Below, piece after piece: positions 22,278 through 34,436 of a stretch of DNA of 64,000 nucleotides (the stretch's first letter is position 1; each line of letters starts with the position of its first letter). The DNA comes from Hysterangium stoloniferum. Taxonomy: Eukaryota > Basidiomycota > Agaricomycetes > Hysterangiales > Hysterangiaceae. The notes beneath the pieces are model-generated. The model had not been told where the DNA came from, did not search any database, and saw only the letters and a program-made list of their open reading frames with translations. The stretch is taken from NCBI GenBank assembly GCA_015178975.1, contig WHVD01000028.1, positions 124,001 through 188,000 on the forward strand, written 5' to 3'. The position numbers and the translations under genes are program-made.

Positions 22278-23742
22278 TGTTACTGTTAGGGTATGTACAT
22301 GGCAGGTTTCTGGAGAAACCCACAGGATATCTGGTAGGACTTGGCTTCAGCTTATAGGCTGTGCCCTTGCGAGATCGTGTTGTCCAATTTCAGACAGGTA
22401 GACGGGAATCCTAGGGAGTCCAGGTGGGGTTTGTGGGTCGAGGGGTCATAGGTTGGAGGTCGTGGGTCGAGAGGTCGGGAGTCGAGATAAATAAGAGAGA
22501 TAGATGCATCGGAGCCTGTGGGCTCCGACTAGCATGAGCGGTGTAATTCAAGTAGGAGTTTAGAGTGGAAAATGTATTAGATTACTGGGGGGAATCCAAG
22601 CCGATTTTCTGACTGGATTGTATGTACAACATCTGCCAGACTATATAGATTGTGGAATGAATGACATACCAAATCCAGTAATAATGAAATGAAACTAGCA
22701 AAACATGAAATGAGAATAGTAAACACCAAATTTGGTGTTAGGAATGGGATGGAATGGAGCGGAGTCTGAATTGTGACAAATCATAAACCATAATGGGAAA
22801 TGGAGTGGGACCAGAGTCCAAATTGTGACAGGTCATTTGACTAAAATGGGAACAGGGCTCTGTTAGAGAGATGATGGGTTTTCCAAGTGGGGTCTGGTGA
22901 CTGACATGTGGGATGAGGTCGGACATAGACAGGGGTGGAGTCCAGTGGGTATTCTGGTGACTGATACACAACATAATGAAGTCGAACGTAGACAAGTCTG
23001 ATGTACAGAGTCTGGTGGGAATTCTGGTAAACTGACAATTGGTGCGTATGGGGCATGGGTGCATATAAGTTAGTGTGAGAGGTATGGCGAAATACACTCA
23101 GGAAATATAGTCGGATGAGCTCTTACTATATTTCCTTTATTATTTCTATTTTCTCTCTTTTATTATATCTATAATTAGTTTGACAACCTATGTATGCGGT
23201 ACATCGACTCTTGTGGGCGCACACATGCCAGACTTATGTATTCTAGTGCCCGTAGTTTAGAACTCAGACACTTTTTACACTGCAACCACGACTTACCCAG
23301 ACACCCATTAGTGTCCTGTAAGTTGTGATTGGTGTATCGTCTTGACCGTCACAGACGGGCTTTAGCTATCTACTCTATCAGAGTTTTGAACTGTACCAGT
23401 CGAAACTCAATCCTTATCGCAACTCGCATGGACCACATCCATGCTATTCTATTATTCGACTCTCTAGTACTCTACTTTACTCTTGAGCAGTCGTTCAGAA
23501 TCGCACTTGACAGTCGATTCTACTTATTCGTTTTAGCTCTCTACCTTATTCTAGATAGCTACTTCCTTCTACCGTATTGAACTAAGTAGTCAATACGCGT
23601 TCATTCTGTATTAGACTTCAACAGTCAATACATCTTAGTGTCGTACCTAAACGGTCAATATTCTTCGTATATAGAACGGTTAGAACTTCCACTACTCTTC
23701 ACAGTTAGTGCCCGGAGTCCAGCAGGAATTCCAGTCGTAACA
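22278..23742 (-). mobile_element. Solo LTR family I (reverse), itself interrupted
   Basis: Reverse-oriented family I LTR flanked by CTATC at 22273-22277 and 23743-23747. It carries six extra bases at the left edge before the usual TGTTAGG. It is interrupted by another solo LTR at 23074-23703. Confidence 0.8.
23074..23703. mobile_element. Solo LTR family IV (630 bp)
   Basis: Starts TGTGAGAGG, ends CTCTTCACA, and is flanked by perfect GTTAG duplications (23069-23073, 23704-23708). It sits inside the family I LTR. It is the innermost layer: outer LTR, F2a, Harbinger-like, LTR I, LTR IV. Confidence 0.85.
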
Positions 23743-24586
23743 CTATCTAAAGGTATCTATCTTTTAAAAGTATTAGTGTTTCAAACTACTAATTTTTTTT
23801 ATTGTCTACTTGTATCCAGAAAGATTCTTTAGTTTGTAATATACAAGGGAGTTTAAAACTTTCAAAAAGTTTTAAAAACCAAATTATGTTTGAATCACAT
23901 CCCAGATGTTTAAATGACCTTTAGAGTATATTAGAATTTGGTATACTTAATATTTTTCAGATATCCTCCTAAATCATAATATAGTCATAGCGATATGAAG
24001 AAAAGCATAAAAGGGCCATGAAAGGAGCAAGGGAAGTCAGTCAAAATATCTGTAAAATTAGTGTCATATTGATAATCTAACTTGTCATAACTTCTTTGAC
24101 AACACTTCCGTGAGCTCTTGTGACTGGTAATAGCCTCTTACTTCATTGACAGGGCGAATATATACATTGTTGAATGAGGCTTTCAAATTTGACTAATAGA
24201 ATAATATTCAACTGTATTGAAGGATATTCGATTCATGACAGTATATTTCAACTATCGACTGTTGATGAAGCCCAGGATGTGATCTGAAACTACCAAAGCA
24301 TCGAGTACCACAGCACTTCAATACATGGCCCCCATTTCTTCACTGAGAACTATTCAGCCATTGCGAATTCCAGTTTCTCCATTGACCAAAACTTGAAGAG
24401 CTATGAGGTCTTCAATTCGAGAACCTGAAGAAGTTCAAGAAGAGCCGATTTTGCCTATTCAAGAATCCAAGTCTCCTTTAACACCTCTGCCTGAGTCTCC
24501 ATCTCCCAAACCTGTTATGCCCGATGATGAAACAATGCTACAACATTTTGGAGATGCCCTCAGAAAAGTATTGAAGGAGCAGATGT

Positions 24587-25444
24587 TGTTACGACCGGAC
24601 AATCCCACCGGACTCCGGGCACTAACCTGTACGCCCCCACGCACTACAAGCACCAATCGTCTGTTTATAGGATTTCCTGCCTGGACTCCGTTACGACAAG
24701 ACTTGTTACGTTCGACCTCATTACGACACATATCAGTCACTGGACTTCCCCGGACTCCGTCTCTGTCTATGTCTGTCTTCATCCCACGCATCAGTCACCG
24801 GTCCCCGCTTAGAATCCCGCCACCGCTCTAATCGAGCCCCGTTCCCGTTTTAGTCAAATGACCTGTCACGATTTAGGACTCCGCTCCCGCTCCATTTCCT
24901 GTTATGGGTTATGCTTTGTCACGATTCAGACTCCGCTCCATTCCGTTCCATTCCTAACACCAATTTGGTGTTTACTATTCCCGTTTCATGTTTTGTTAGT
25001 TTCGTTTCGTTATTACTGGATTTGGTATGTCATGCATTCCACGGTCTATATAAACTGGCAGGTTGTACATACAATCCAGTCAGAAAATTAGCTTAGATTC
25101 CCCCCAGTAATCTAATAATATTTTCCGCTCTAAAACCTTACTCGATTCACATCGCTCGCACTAGTCGGAGTCCACGAGCTCCGGCACATCTATCTCTCTC
25201 AACCAACTCGACTCACGACCCACGACCTCCGACTTACGACCCATGACCTCCGACTTACGACCCACGACCCCCGACTTATGACCTACGACCCACGAACCCC
25301 ACCTGGACTCCCCGGGATCCCCATCCGTCCATTTGAAATTGGACAACACGATCTAGCGAGGGCACAGCCTATAAGCTGAAGCCAAGTCCTACCAGATATC
25401 CCGCGGGTTTCTCCAGAAACCCGGCCTGTGTGTGTATCCTAACA
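24587..25444 (+). mobile_element. Solo LTR family I in F2a gag
   Basis: 858 bp, starts TGTTACGACC, ends ATCCTAACA, with perfect GATGT target duplications (24582-24586, 25445-25449). It has a promoter box CTATATAA and the conserved CAGCCTATAAGCTGAAGCC block at about 25366. Confidence 0.92.
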
Positions 25445-27472
25445 GATGTCTTTGAAGGAGCCTGAAATTACAGTGAATAAGCCCAAAGAGTTTACCGGAG
25501 AAGAACCTTTGATGTTAAAGAATTTCATCGCTCAATGTGAAATGGTTTTTTGATCTTGACCAAAATCATTTGAATCCAATCAATTGAAAATTATGATGGT
25601 ATTTCCGGAAAATGGCTCAAGAGTGGTGGCAACCTTATCTATTAAATCCTCCAATTCCCTTTCCATCCTTCCTTGTGGATTATCTCGATTTTCTAGATGA
25701 ATTATATGCTCAATTTGGAGAAATTGATGCAGAAGGAGAAGCCAAAGAAAAAATTGACAATCTTTGAATGAAAGCTCATCATCATGTTGTAAAGTATTCA
25801 ATTCAATTTACAAGCCTCACTGCTCAAACTTGATATGATGAATTCACTTTACAACAACAATTTTATAAAGGACTTCCAAATTGAATTATGGGTGAAATAG
25901 TGAAGCTTCAAGTTCAACTGGAGAGTTTTACCGAATTGTGAACGGCAGCCTTTTGACTTGATTCTTACTATTGGATGTGAGAAAATGAATGACAACGTGA
26001 AACAGAATCAAGTTCAACTCTGCAAAGATTCAAAAGAAGACAATTGACAATGCCTTTGACTTATCCTTCAACATCATGAACATCTTTGACTTCAAAACTG
26101 ACAACTTCGACTTCAAGAATAATTAGGCCTTCAACTCAAGTGAAACCATCTTCAACAATTCTAGGATCCAATGGATGATTACTTCCTGCTGAATGAGAGA
26201 GAAGATTTAAAGAAGGATTATGTATATTATGTGGAGAAAAAGGCCATTCAGTGAGGGATTGCCTGAAAAGAAAAACTTGTCAAATAGCAAAAGAATGAAT
26301 CGTTGAAGTTCAAGATTTGACAACTCAATCCAATCAGTCGAATCAAACATCAAATACTCAATTGGAAAATTGAAAAGGAATACTCTTCAGACATGTGAAG
26401 AGTATCGAAGAAAACTCGATCACATTGAAAAAGATTCCTGTGTAATATTACAAGTGGTAACAATTTCTGATTCTTTAATTATCGAACTTAAATCAAAGAA
26501 AATTCTGAAAATAAAAGCATTAATTGATTCAGGGTCTAGTCATATTTTTATGGACAAAACATTTGCATGACAAAACATTCTACCTTTCAATCAATTGAAA
26601 AATTCAGTATCATTGAAATTAACTAATGGATCAATTCCAACATCAGGACAAATTACGCATACAACTACATTACAAGTTTACTTTCCATCCGGGCAAACTC
26701 AAGAATTACAATTCTTCTGAACCAATCTCGACTCATCTTGTCAAGTATTAGGACTCAACTGGCTGAAGCAATACAATCCTATATTGCTCGAACCTACTTC
26801 GACACCTTCGACAAATCCAAATCCAATCTAATCATCAATTGAAACGTTATCGGAAGAAAAGCATGCTTCGATCTCAGCGAGTGATTCATCTACATCTGAA
26901 AAAATTGTGAAGAATTGAAATCCAAGACTATTAATCTGAATATCAATATAGTCAATCAGAAGACATTCCTATGAACTGCAAAAGCAAAAGATTCTCAAAC
27001 CTTTGTGGTCTTCATTCACAATGAATCTTTCAAGACTTGTAAGGCCTCTCAACATACCGAACATTCTGACCAAATATTCTGACTTCTCGGATGTTTTCAA
27101 CAAAAAGGAAGCTGAAGCTTTACCTCAACATTGAAGTTATGATCACGCTATCCCATTAGAAGAAGGAACTACTCCACTGATGGGACCGATCTATTTGTTA
27201 TCTGAGACAGAACTTCAAGTGCTACGAGAATATCTCTGAGAAAATCTTTTGAAGAAATTTATTCAATTGTTGCAATCTCCCACTGGCACACCAATTTTAT
27301 TCATTAAGAAAAAAGATGGAAGCCTATGACTTTGCATCGACTATTGAAGACTCAACAAAATTACTTGAAAAAATCGATATCCACTTCCTTTAATTCCTGA
27401 TCTTTTGGATCAACTTCGAATGGTGAAATATTTTATGAAAATCAATCTCTGAGGCACCTATAATTTAGTTAG

Positions 27473-28734
27473 TGTGATGTATCTAGTATATATTCACGAA
27501 TTTTCCCTTAATTTTCCCGAATTTATTTCAATTTATTTTATTCTATTTTATTTTATTTATTATTTCAAGAATTAGGTGGTTTCCTTTTAACTTCGAATAC
27601 TCAAAGCTTTGAATGACATCATATTATGTAATCGAAGCCTAGAGCGGTCGAAATATAAATATAATAAAGCCGGGTTATCTAATTTCGAGAGGCTGGGTTT
27701 TTATTATATTATATTACTACATATATGCACATTATTATCGCGCGATCACGTGACGTCACGTGACGACGACGTCACGACGTGTTTACAAATCGTCACGAGT
27801 AGTTTTCGCAGCCGCCCGGCCGCATTTATTTCCGTTTCGGCGCCACGGCTTATTTTGCTTCCACCCTCGGCCATCCCGGGTTTATTTCCTGACTCGACCG
27901 GTTCGGATCTTCGGTTCGGATCTTCGAGTCGGGTGATAGCTATGATATCATAGCGGAATTATAGAAACTTTTAGAAGCTTCTAATAATTTCCTAATTAGT
28001 TATTTAGATATTATTAAGCAAAAATCTCTACATGTATAAAAGGAGGCCTAAATCACTGAATAAATCACTACTACTTTACTACTATCAACAGCACCAGCTC
28101 AAAGCTTATCTAATCATCCTAAGGACAAAAATAGCCTTAGTCTGATATCTAACTGCAAGCACCTACACTTGCAGCATCTTGAACTCTTTCTCTTGAACTT
28201 AGCTAATTCATCTAAGTTCCCTCAGCTTCCCGGAAAACCTTTAGGCTTACTAATCACTTAAGTAAATCTAAATTCTCATTACTGAAATCCCTGCCCGTTT
28301 AGGTTATTCAAGAGCCCATTTTAACAGCACAGTTAATTGATCTTTAAACAAACGCTTGGATATTCGACTCTCGGACGATCTCTCTATTTATATATTATTT
28401 AACAGCTTGTTAAATCTTTATAAATAGTAAACTAAAAGGCTACAAGAAAGCGAAGGCTTACGACAAGTTTCCGCCAACTTATTGCGCATACATTCAGCTC
28501 CCGAACCTTTATTCTCAAGGAGAACTTAACCTTCGTAGAGCACATCACTACAAGTTCATCTGAATTTGTCAAGAGACCAAACAAATATTGACTTTAGTTG
28601 GTTAAGCTTAATAGCGCAGCTAATTAATCTATCAGTATTTAAATTACTGGACCTTTATTTGTTTATTTCTTGAATCCCTTGCCGTGTCAACATTTGTTAA
28701 CTATTTGAGAGAGTAAATAACCGGATACCTTACA
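27473..28734. mobile_element. Solo LTR family VI (1262 bp) in F2a pol
   Basis: Starts TGTGATG, ends ACCTTACA, with perfect GTTAG duplications (27468-27472, 28735-28739). The GC-rich interval near 27750-27900 contains CACGTGACGTCACGTGACG, a dense run of CACGTG and TGACGTCA boxes that are typical bHLH/bZIP sites. An AT-rich 5' part and a leader with short direct repeats follow. No other full copy is in the window. Confidence 0.9.
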
Positions 28735-29099
28735 GTTAGCATTGCTCCAGGTGAAGAATGGAAAACAGCCTTTCAGACTCGATATGGATCTTTTGAATAT
28801 TTGGTTATGTCTTTTGGACTATGCAACACTCCAGCAACCTTCCAACAATTAATGAATGAAATATTTTCAGATTTACTTGATATTTGGGTAATTATCTATC
28901 TCGATGACATATTAATATTTTCTGACAATCTCGAAGAACATTTACAACATGTTCAAGAAGTTCTTGGATGACTTCAACAAAATTGATTATGTGCAAAACC
29001 CGAAGAATGTGAATTTCACAAAACTAGTGTCAAATCTTTAGGATATGTTATTTCTCCTCAAGGTGTATGTATATATGGATCAAGAAAAAATCAAAGTTT

Positions 29100-32000
29100 A
29101 CACAGGATCCTTGGCTCCGCAGCATCTATGGAACTCTATTGGATATCGTGCTTGATGTTTTACAGGAATTGGAACCCTTGATCTAGATCCGCTGGGAGGG
29201 GTGTACAGAGAAAGTGATCTTGATCGAGTTAAATGCATGTTGACATTTTTCATTGAAATGCCATTGAACCTTTTTTTGAGTAAGTTGGGTCAATAATAAA
29301 ATGATTTCAGAATAACTTGGAATAAATCTTCAATAGAAAGTCACAAATCCTAAAAACGATTGAATGTTGCAGACTTTCTGTGGTTTGGGCCAGTCTTGAG
29401 AAAATTGATATTTTCAGGTAAATCAATTTCATGTGTCCAGATTGGTTTCGATCATATCTGCATAATTCTCATTTTGGCCATTCTCCAAACAGAGCAACGG
29501 TCAAACTTACAACCTCATCCAGAATTTGTTAGAATATTGGAAGCCATTGAGAGTGCTCACAGTCTGACTACACTCGGCTATTTATTACTGTACAGTAGCT
29601 TAGTCATCACATGTATTTTGGTAGGGACTTTGTCATCCCCTCCCACATGAAAACCCATTGCATATTCTTACAGAATTTGAGATAGCTTTTAATTACATTG
29701 AGGTCTTCATGTGACAGGCTCTAACCATCATGCATGTCTTTAATAATGGTGGATAAACACTCAGTAATAGTAGAATAATCTAAAGTGGTGAGGGTGGCAC
29801 CCGATGGGCCACAGAGGTATTTGCTACGGTGTGATATGGGTGTCGAGGTGGCAGATAGCAGTCCCCAGGAAGTTGTGACCTGACCAGGGCAGTGTAGAGC
29901 ATAGGAACAATTTTAGCTGATTCATCCTCAATATACGCCATGAAATTGATTACATTCACCATATACTTATATACTATAAATCTGCCCGTTTTCGCTTCTT
30001 CATTACTACCAAACCAAGACCTAAAGGCACCATGCATCTTCATGAGGAGCCATTTCCCCCGATATCGTATTTTATGCGGGTAAGATGGTCTTCATTAAAG
30101 TTATTTCAGCATGTGATTAATGCATTTTATTAGAAGAGGACATGCTTCAAGAGGTCCACCCCCTCTTTAATGATTCTGCTCAATTGCCACACAGCTAGAT
30201 GTTTATTGAGCAGTCTCGTCGCTATTTCATCAGGTGTGAACACAAGTGTTTGGGCAACTCTTTGGTACTCCTCCATACACCTTGTGCAGAACAAGCACTT
30301 CTCACCCACAATAGATATCTTGGTGCCGTACAGTAGTTTCTTCCCGATCCGCTCCATTGCCAGACCACAAAAGTTACCGGGGCCAACTTCAACTTCTGTT
30401 GGATTGTGAATGACGTGCTCTGTAATCCTGGCAGGCTTACCACACAGATACGGCCAACCACAACTGCCCAAGATTGATTTATTTGCATGTGGCAGCCATT
30501 ATCGCTACCTTGGTTATCTATGTATTCTAGATAGACTCTATGCATTATTTAAGGATGTCATATTACTGGCAGAAAACATTGATAGAATTAATGCCATTGT
30601 TTCCATCGGGGTTAAAATGCTGCAGTGAGTTCACAGTTACAACATCATGGACCTGTCATCCCAAAATTATTCGGCTATCAGAAGACTAATTCAGAACCCA
30701 AAATCAGACCATTCATCTGGGACTTGGGAATGCCTACACCCACTATGTAGATAGACTCCCTAGACTCCCTAGATCTATAGTAAGCTTTTATACCAACTAG
30801 TAAATAGGGATCTCGCGAAAGTAGTGTGTCTGGAGGAGTCTAGCTAGATGGCTGTAGACAATATGGATGGCATACTTACTGATCTTCCCACTCTCCTGAT
30901 GTTTATTGTTTCATGGTGCCTGGAGGCTAATACGGGGCTCATCGTCATGAACTTCACAATCTCCAGAACCCGAAATTGCATGCATGGCAGTGCGAGGGAA
31001 TAGTAGCCCAATCAATCCCTCCTCTCCATGCTATCGGATCGCATGCAACATCCACCAATCTTTAGCCCTACTCGTGTCACAGGTTTAATGTATACCAAGC
31101 CAATGCACTACCGATGCCATAGACTCTACGACTATGCCAGTCAAGAAGGAAGGTAGGTAGGTAGTCAGTGAATTTACTCGGCCTCCCCCAGATATAAACA
31201 CCAATACATGTTTCTCGACATTATACAGTCTCCACACTCGAGCCATATATTTCAGCTGTTTCCACCCTGGCGATCCTTCATTTGATGTCATGTGATTGTG
31301 ACCAGTGTGACTGACCACTGGTTGTGGAGAAAGAAGCAAAGCTAAAAATAGAGCTGATGTCTCCATATTAAAACAACAATTCAAAAAGCAGGGGTAAATA
31401 AAGAATTTGAGTCCCAAGAAGTCCGAAAATCGGTTCAAATACTATACATGAATCACATTCCACAGCACACGGCCTCATGTGACCGACACTGAACATTAGT
31501 GACTTGCCTATCATGGGTCCCAAGGGCACCCATGTCAGATCAAGCACCAAAGAAGCATCCTTCCAATGCTTAAAACAGCCGATCCCAATCACACGTGATC
31601 TAAATCGATGCTTTGTCTGGTCCCTGTGTCTTTGGCCAAATAGAGGTTGTGTAGGATATCGGCTGATATGGTTTTATTACATCTAAAACAATAAAGATAA
31701 ATACTCCTATTTTTTTCTATAAATAACTTAGAATTATCCTCATTCCGCTGATGTGAAAATGAAAAAGAAATTGTTCACCAATTTGTACTTTGACCATGCT
31801 CAGCAGGCTGATGCCTGATTTAACCCATGTACACCCAATCTATCACCCAACCTATCATGTCAGAAGGTGATTCACTGACTGATACATTGATTGGTACAAG
31901 TACTTCATTACAAGCTTATTGAGCCGTTGTAGTTGTGCATTGACATTAACCCAACCCATAATATTTTTTAATAGAAAGTAAATGAAATTTTATAGCTTGA

Positions 32001-32120
32001 TCTATGGGAGGAAAACACCTCAAGCTGTGCAGGACACTTGACAATTACTATTAATCACCTGAATAAATATCTATACAAACTGCCCAGCATTTCTTGATCT
32101 TCCAAGTTCCGATGCATGCT
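29100..32120. other. Rearranged 3 kb segment inside F2a, unexplained
   Basis: The F2a pol sequence is interrupted here. A short inverted piece of its own pol lies near 29220-29398, followed by about 2.7 kb unrelated to family II. Minus-strand open frames at 29780-30043, 30130-30471 (with an FC-x2-C context: EKCLFCTRCMEE) and 31085-31592 read like coding sequence but match no family I know. Composition is less AT-rich than F2a. It may be captured host DNA or part of an unrecognised element. No clear target duplication is seen. Confidence 0.4.
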
Positions 32121-32248
32121 TCCTAACATGCCATAGCTTCAATATTTTCTATGCAAACTCCAAATAATGAAATTCATCCAGTTGCTTATCATTCAAGAAC
32201 TCTTTTGACCTCCAAAATCAATTATGATATTTATGACAAGGAATTATT

Positions 32249-32555
32249 TGTTGAAACAGTTGAATAACACTTTGCAGAACACCCCTGTGAGTGTGATTGG
32301 AAAGTAAACACTAAGTATATTCAACTGTAAAGACATACCTGTGAGTGTGATTGGAAAGTAAACACTAAGGAGACTTTCCCACACCCACAGTGGACTATAC
32401 TACTAGGTGCTTATCTAAGCACCTATACAGGAGGTACCGACCTAAGGTAACTCACTCAATACTGCACCTACAGTGCTGGGAAAAATACTACAAATATCAG
32501 AACAATATGGAGATCATAATAGACTATGTTAGAGCTGTAGTATCATACTCTAACA
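32249..32555. mobile_element. Short solo LTR family VII (307 bp)
   Basis: Starts TGTTGAAAC, ends CTCTAACA, with perfect TTATT duplications (32244-32248, 32556-32560). It contains two direct copies of a 33 bp unit beginning CCTGTGAGTGTGATTGG (32283-32315 and about 32338-32370). Confidence 0.8.
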
Positions 32556-33904
32556 TTATTAGCGATATTTGAATCTTTCAAAATTTGGGTACATTATTTT
32601 GAAGGAACAAAAGAACCAATTGAAGTTTTGATGGATCACAAGAATCTCAAATATTTTGTGACAACTCGAATTTTGTCTCAACAACAAGCTTGGTGGGCAG
32701 AATATTTATTGACTTTCAATTTAATCATTTGATTTTGACTGGGAAAACTAAATTTGAAAACAGATATTCTTTTGAGAAGAAATGACATTTACCCAAATGA
32801 ACTTGACTATTTGAAAAGGAATCTGACTAATCTTTGACCAGTATTTATGAATGAACAAATCAAAGCTTCCTTATGTGCTGTTAGGATATGTACAGGGCGG
32901 GTCTCTGGAGAAACCCGCGGGATATCCAGTAGGACTTGGCTTCAGCTTATAGGCTGCACCCTCGCTAGACTGTGTTGTCCAATTTCAGATGGATGGATGG
33001 GAGTCCCGGGGAGTCTGGGCGGGGGTCATGGGTCGAGGGGTCGTAGGTCGGAGGTTGTGGGTCATGAGTCGAGACTGGTGAGAGAGATAGATGCGCTGGA
33101 GGCCATGGGCTCCAACTAGTGCGAGCGATGTGAATCAAGTAGCGTTTTTAGAGCAGAAAATGTATTAGATTACTGGGGATCTAAGCTGATTTTCTGACTG
33201 GATTGTATGTACAACATCTGCCAGTTTAAATAGACCGTGGAGTAAATGTTATACTGAATCCAGTAATAATGAAATGAAACAAGCAAAACATAAAACGGGA
33301 ATAGTAAACACCAAACTGGTGTTAGGAATGGGACGGAACAGAGCGGAGTGTGAATAGTGACAAATCATAAACCATAACGGGAAATGGAGCGGGAGCGGAG
33401 TGCGAATCGTGACAGGTCATTTGACTAAAATGGGAATGGGGCTCAGTTAGAGGGATGACAGGTATTCTGAGTGGGGTCCAGTGACTGACACGTGGGATGA
33501 GGTCAGAATTAGACAGAGATGGGGTCCGGTGAGTATTCCGGTGACTGAAACACAACGTAACAAAGACGAATGTAGACGAGTCTGACATACGTATGGAGTC
33601 CAGTGGGAATTCCAGTGAACTGATAATGGGTGCATATAGGGCGTGGGTGCGTATAAGTTGGTGCCCGGAGTCCGGCGGGATTTCTGGTCGTAACAGTACC
33701 CTCCCTTTATGCCGAAGTCCCAAAGAGGCTCTAGACCTCGAGAAGGTTCTTGTCGGCTACGTGCATGTGTCAAAGGTCATGTCAGTTACACGTATGTGTC
33801 AAGAAGTCATGTGATCTGGAAGGTAAGGTTCAAACGCGACGAGCCTATATATAAATTTGAAAAAATAGAAATTCTTCTGCTTTATTACCCCCATCATCGG
33901 CGAA

Positions 33905-34436
33905 ATGGGACCAAAGCCAATGCCAAGACAGGCGATGCCAACCGCCGGGCCTTCCACGGGTACTGCACATCGGGCGACTTGGAGCGCGGCCCAACTCTTG
34001 GTGTGGCGAGAAGAGCAACGCCAACTTCGCAAAGAAGCAGAAAGGGAAGCCAGGGAGGCCGAGGAGGCCTTAGACAGGGAGTACCAGGTGGCATTGGCCG
34101 TGGAGGAGGCTGAGAGGCAGAGGCAGAGAGATGAGGAGGAGGCTGTGTGGGTGGCTGTGGAGAAAGCACAGGTGACTGCAGACAGAGCTGCAATTGTCGC
34201 GGGAAAGGTAAGTCCCAATATTTCAACTTGTCATTTTTTTTTTTGACTTGGCATTTTCAGCGCAAGGTGACAGAGGTGGAGTCCGAGTCCGAGGGGGAGC
34301 CAGAGAGCCCCCAAAAGGCAAGCCTCAGGTCCGTGGGATAACCGTGGAACTGACTGTATCAACAGAAGGCAAGGAAGGTGGCACCAGTCCATCTTCCGAC
34401 GTGGAACGATCTGCAGTGTTCCGGTTGTAATAATTA
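33905..34436 (+). CDS. Antisense accessory gene of the gypsy element, left-arm copy (partial fossil)
   Basis: It runs opposite to the pol of the left half, between the LTR and the chromodomain. It begins MGPKPMPRQAMPTAG and enters a long charged helix (REEQRQLRKEAEREAREAEE...EEAERQRQRDEEEAV), a strong coiled-coil candidate. A GTAAGT...TTTTCAG stretch (34208-34260) that looks like an intron is followed by an acidic block (EVESESEGEPESP). The cysteine cluster found in the right-arm copy is not present here. It is part of a broken element and is described as a fossil. Confidence 0.6.

Larger units (their letters stand above)
21614..23969. mobile_element. Harbinger-like element inside the F2a 5' LTR
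   Basis: Bounded by TAA on both sides (21611-21613 and 23970-23972). The uninterrupted site is visible in the F2a 3' LTR at about 46155. The ends are imperfect inverted repeats beginning GGAGG (11 of the first 15 bases match). A 3 bp TAA duplication with GG-starting ends is typical of PIF/Harbinger transposons. No transposase is recognised, so it is non-autonomous or a remnant. Without the LTRs nested in it, it is about 0.9 kb. An open frame from 22148 (to the inserted LTR) is unassigned. Confidence 0.6.

Noticed and set aside
32283-32370. Two 33 bp repeats considered as a CRISPR-like array
   Set aside because: There are only two copies, inside a solo LTR, and the context is eukaryotic.
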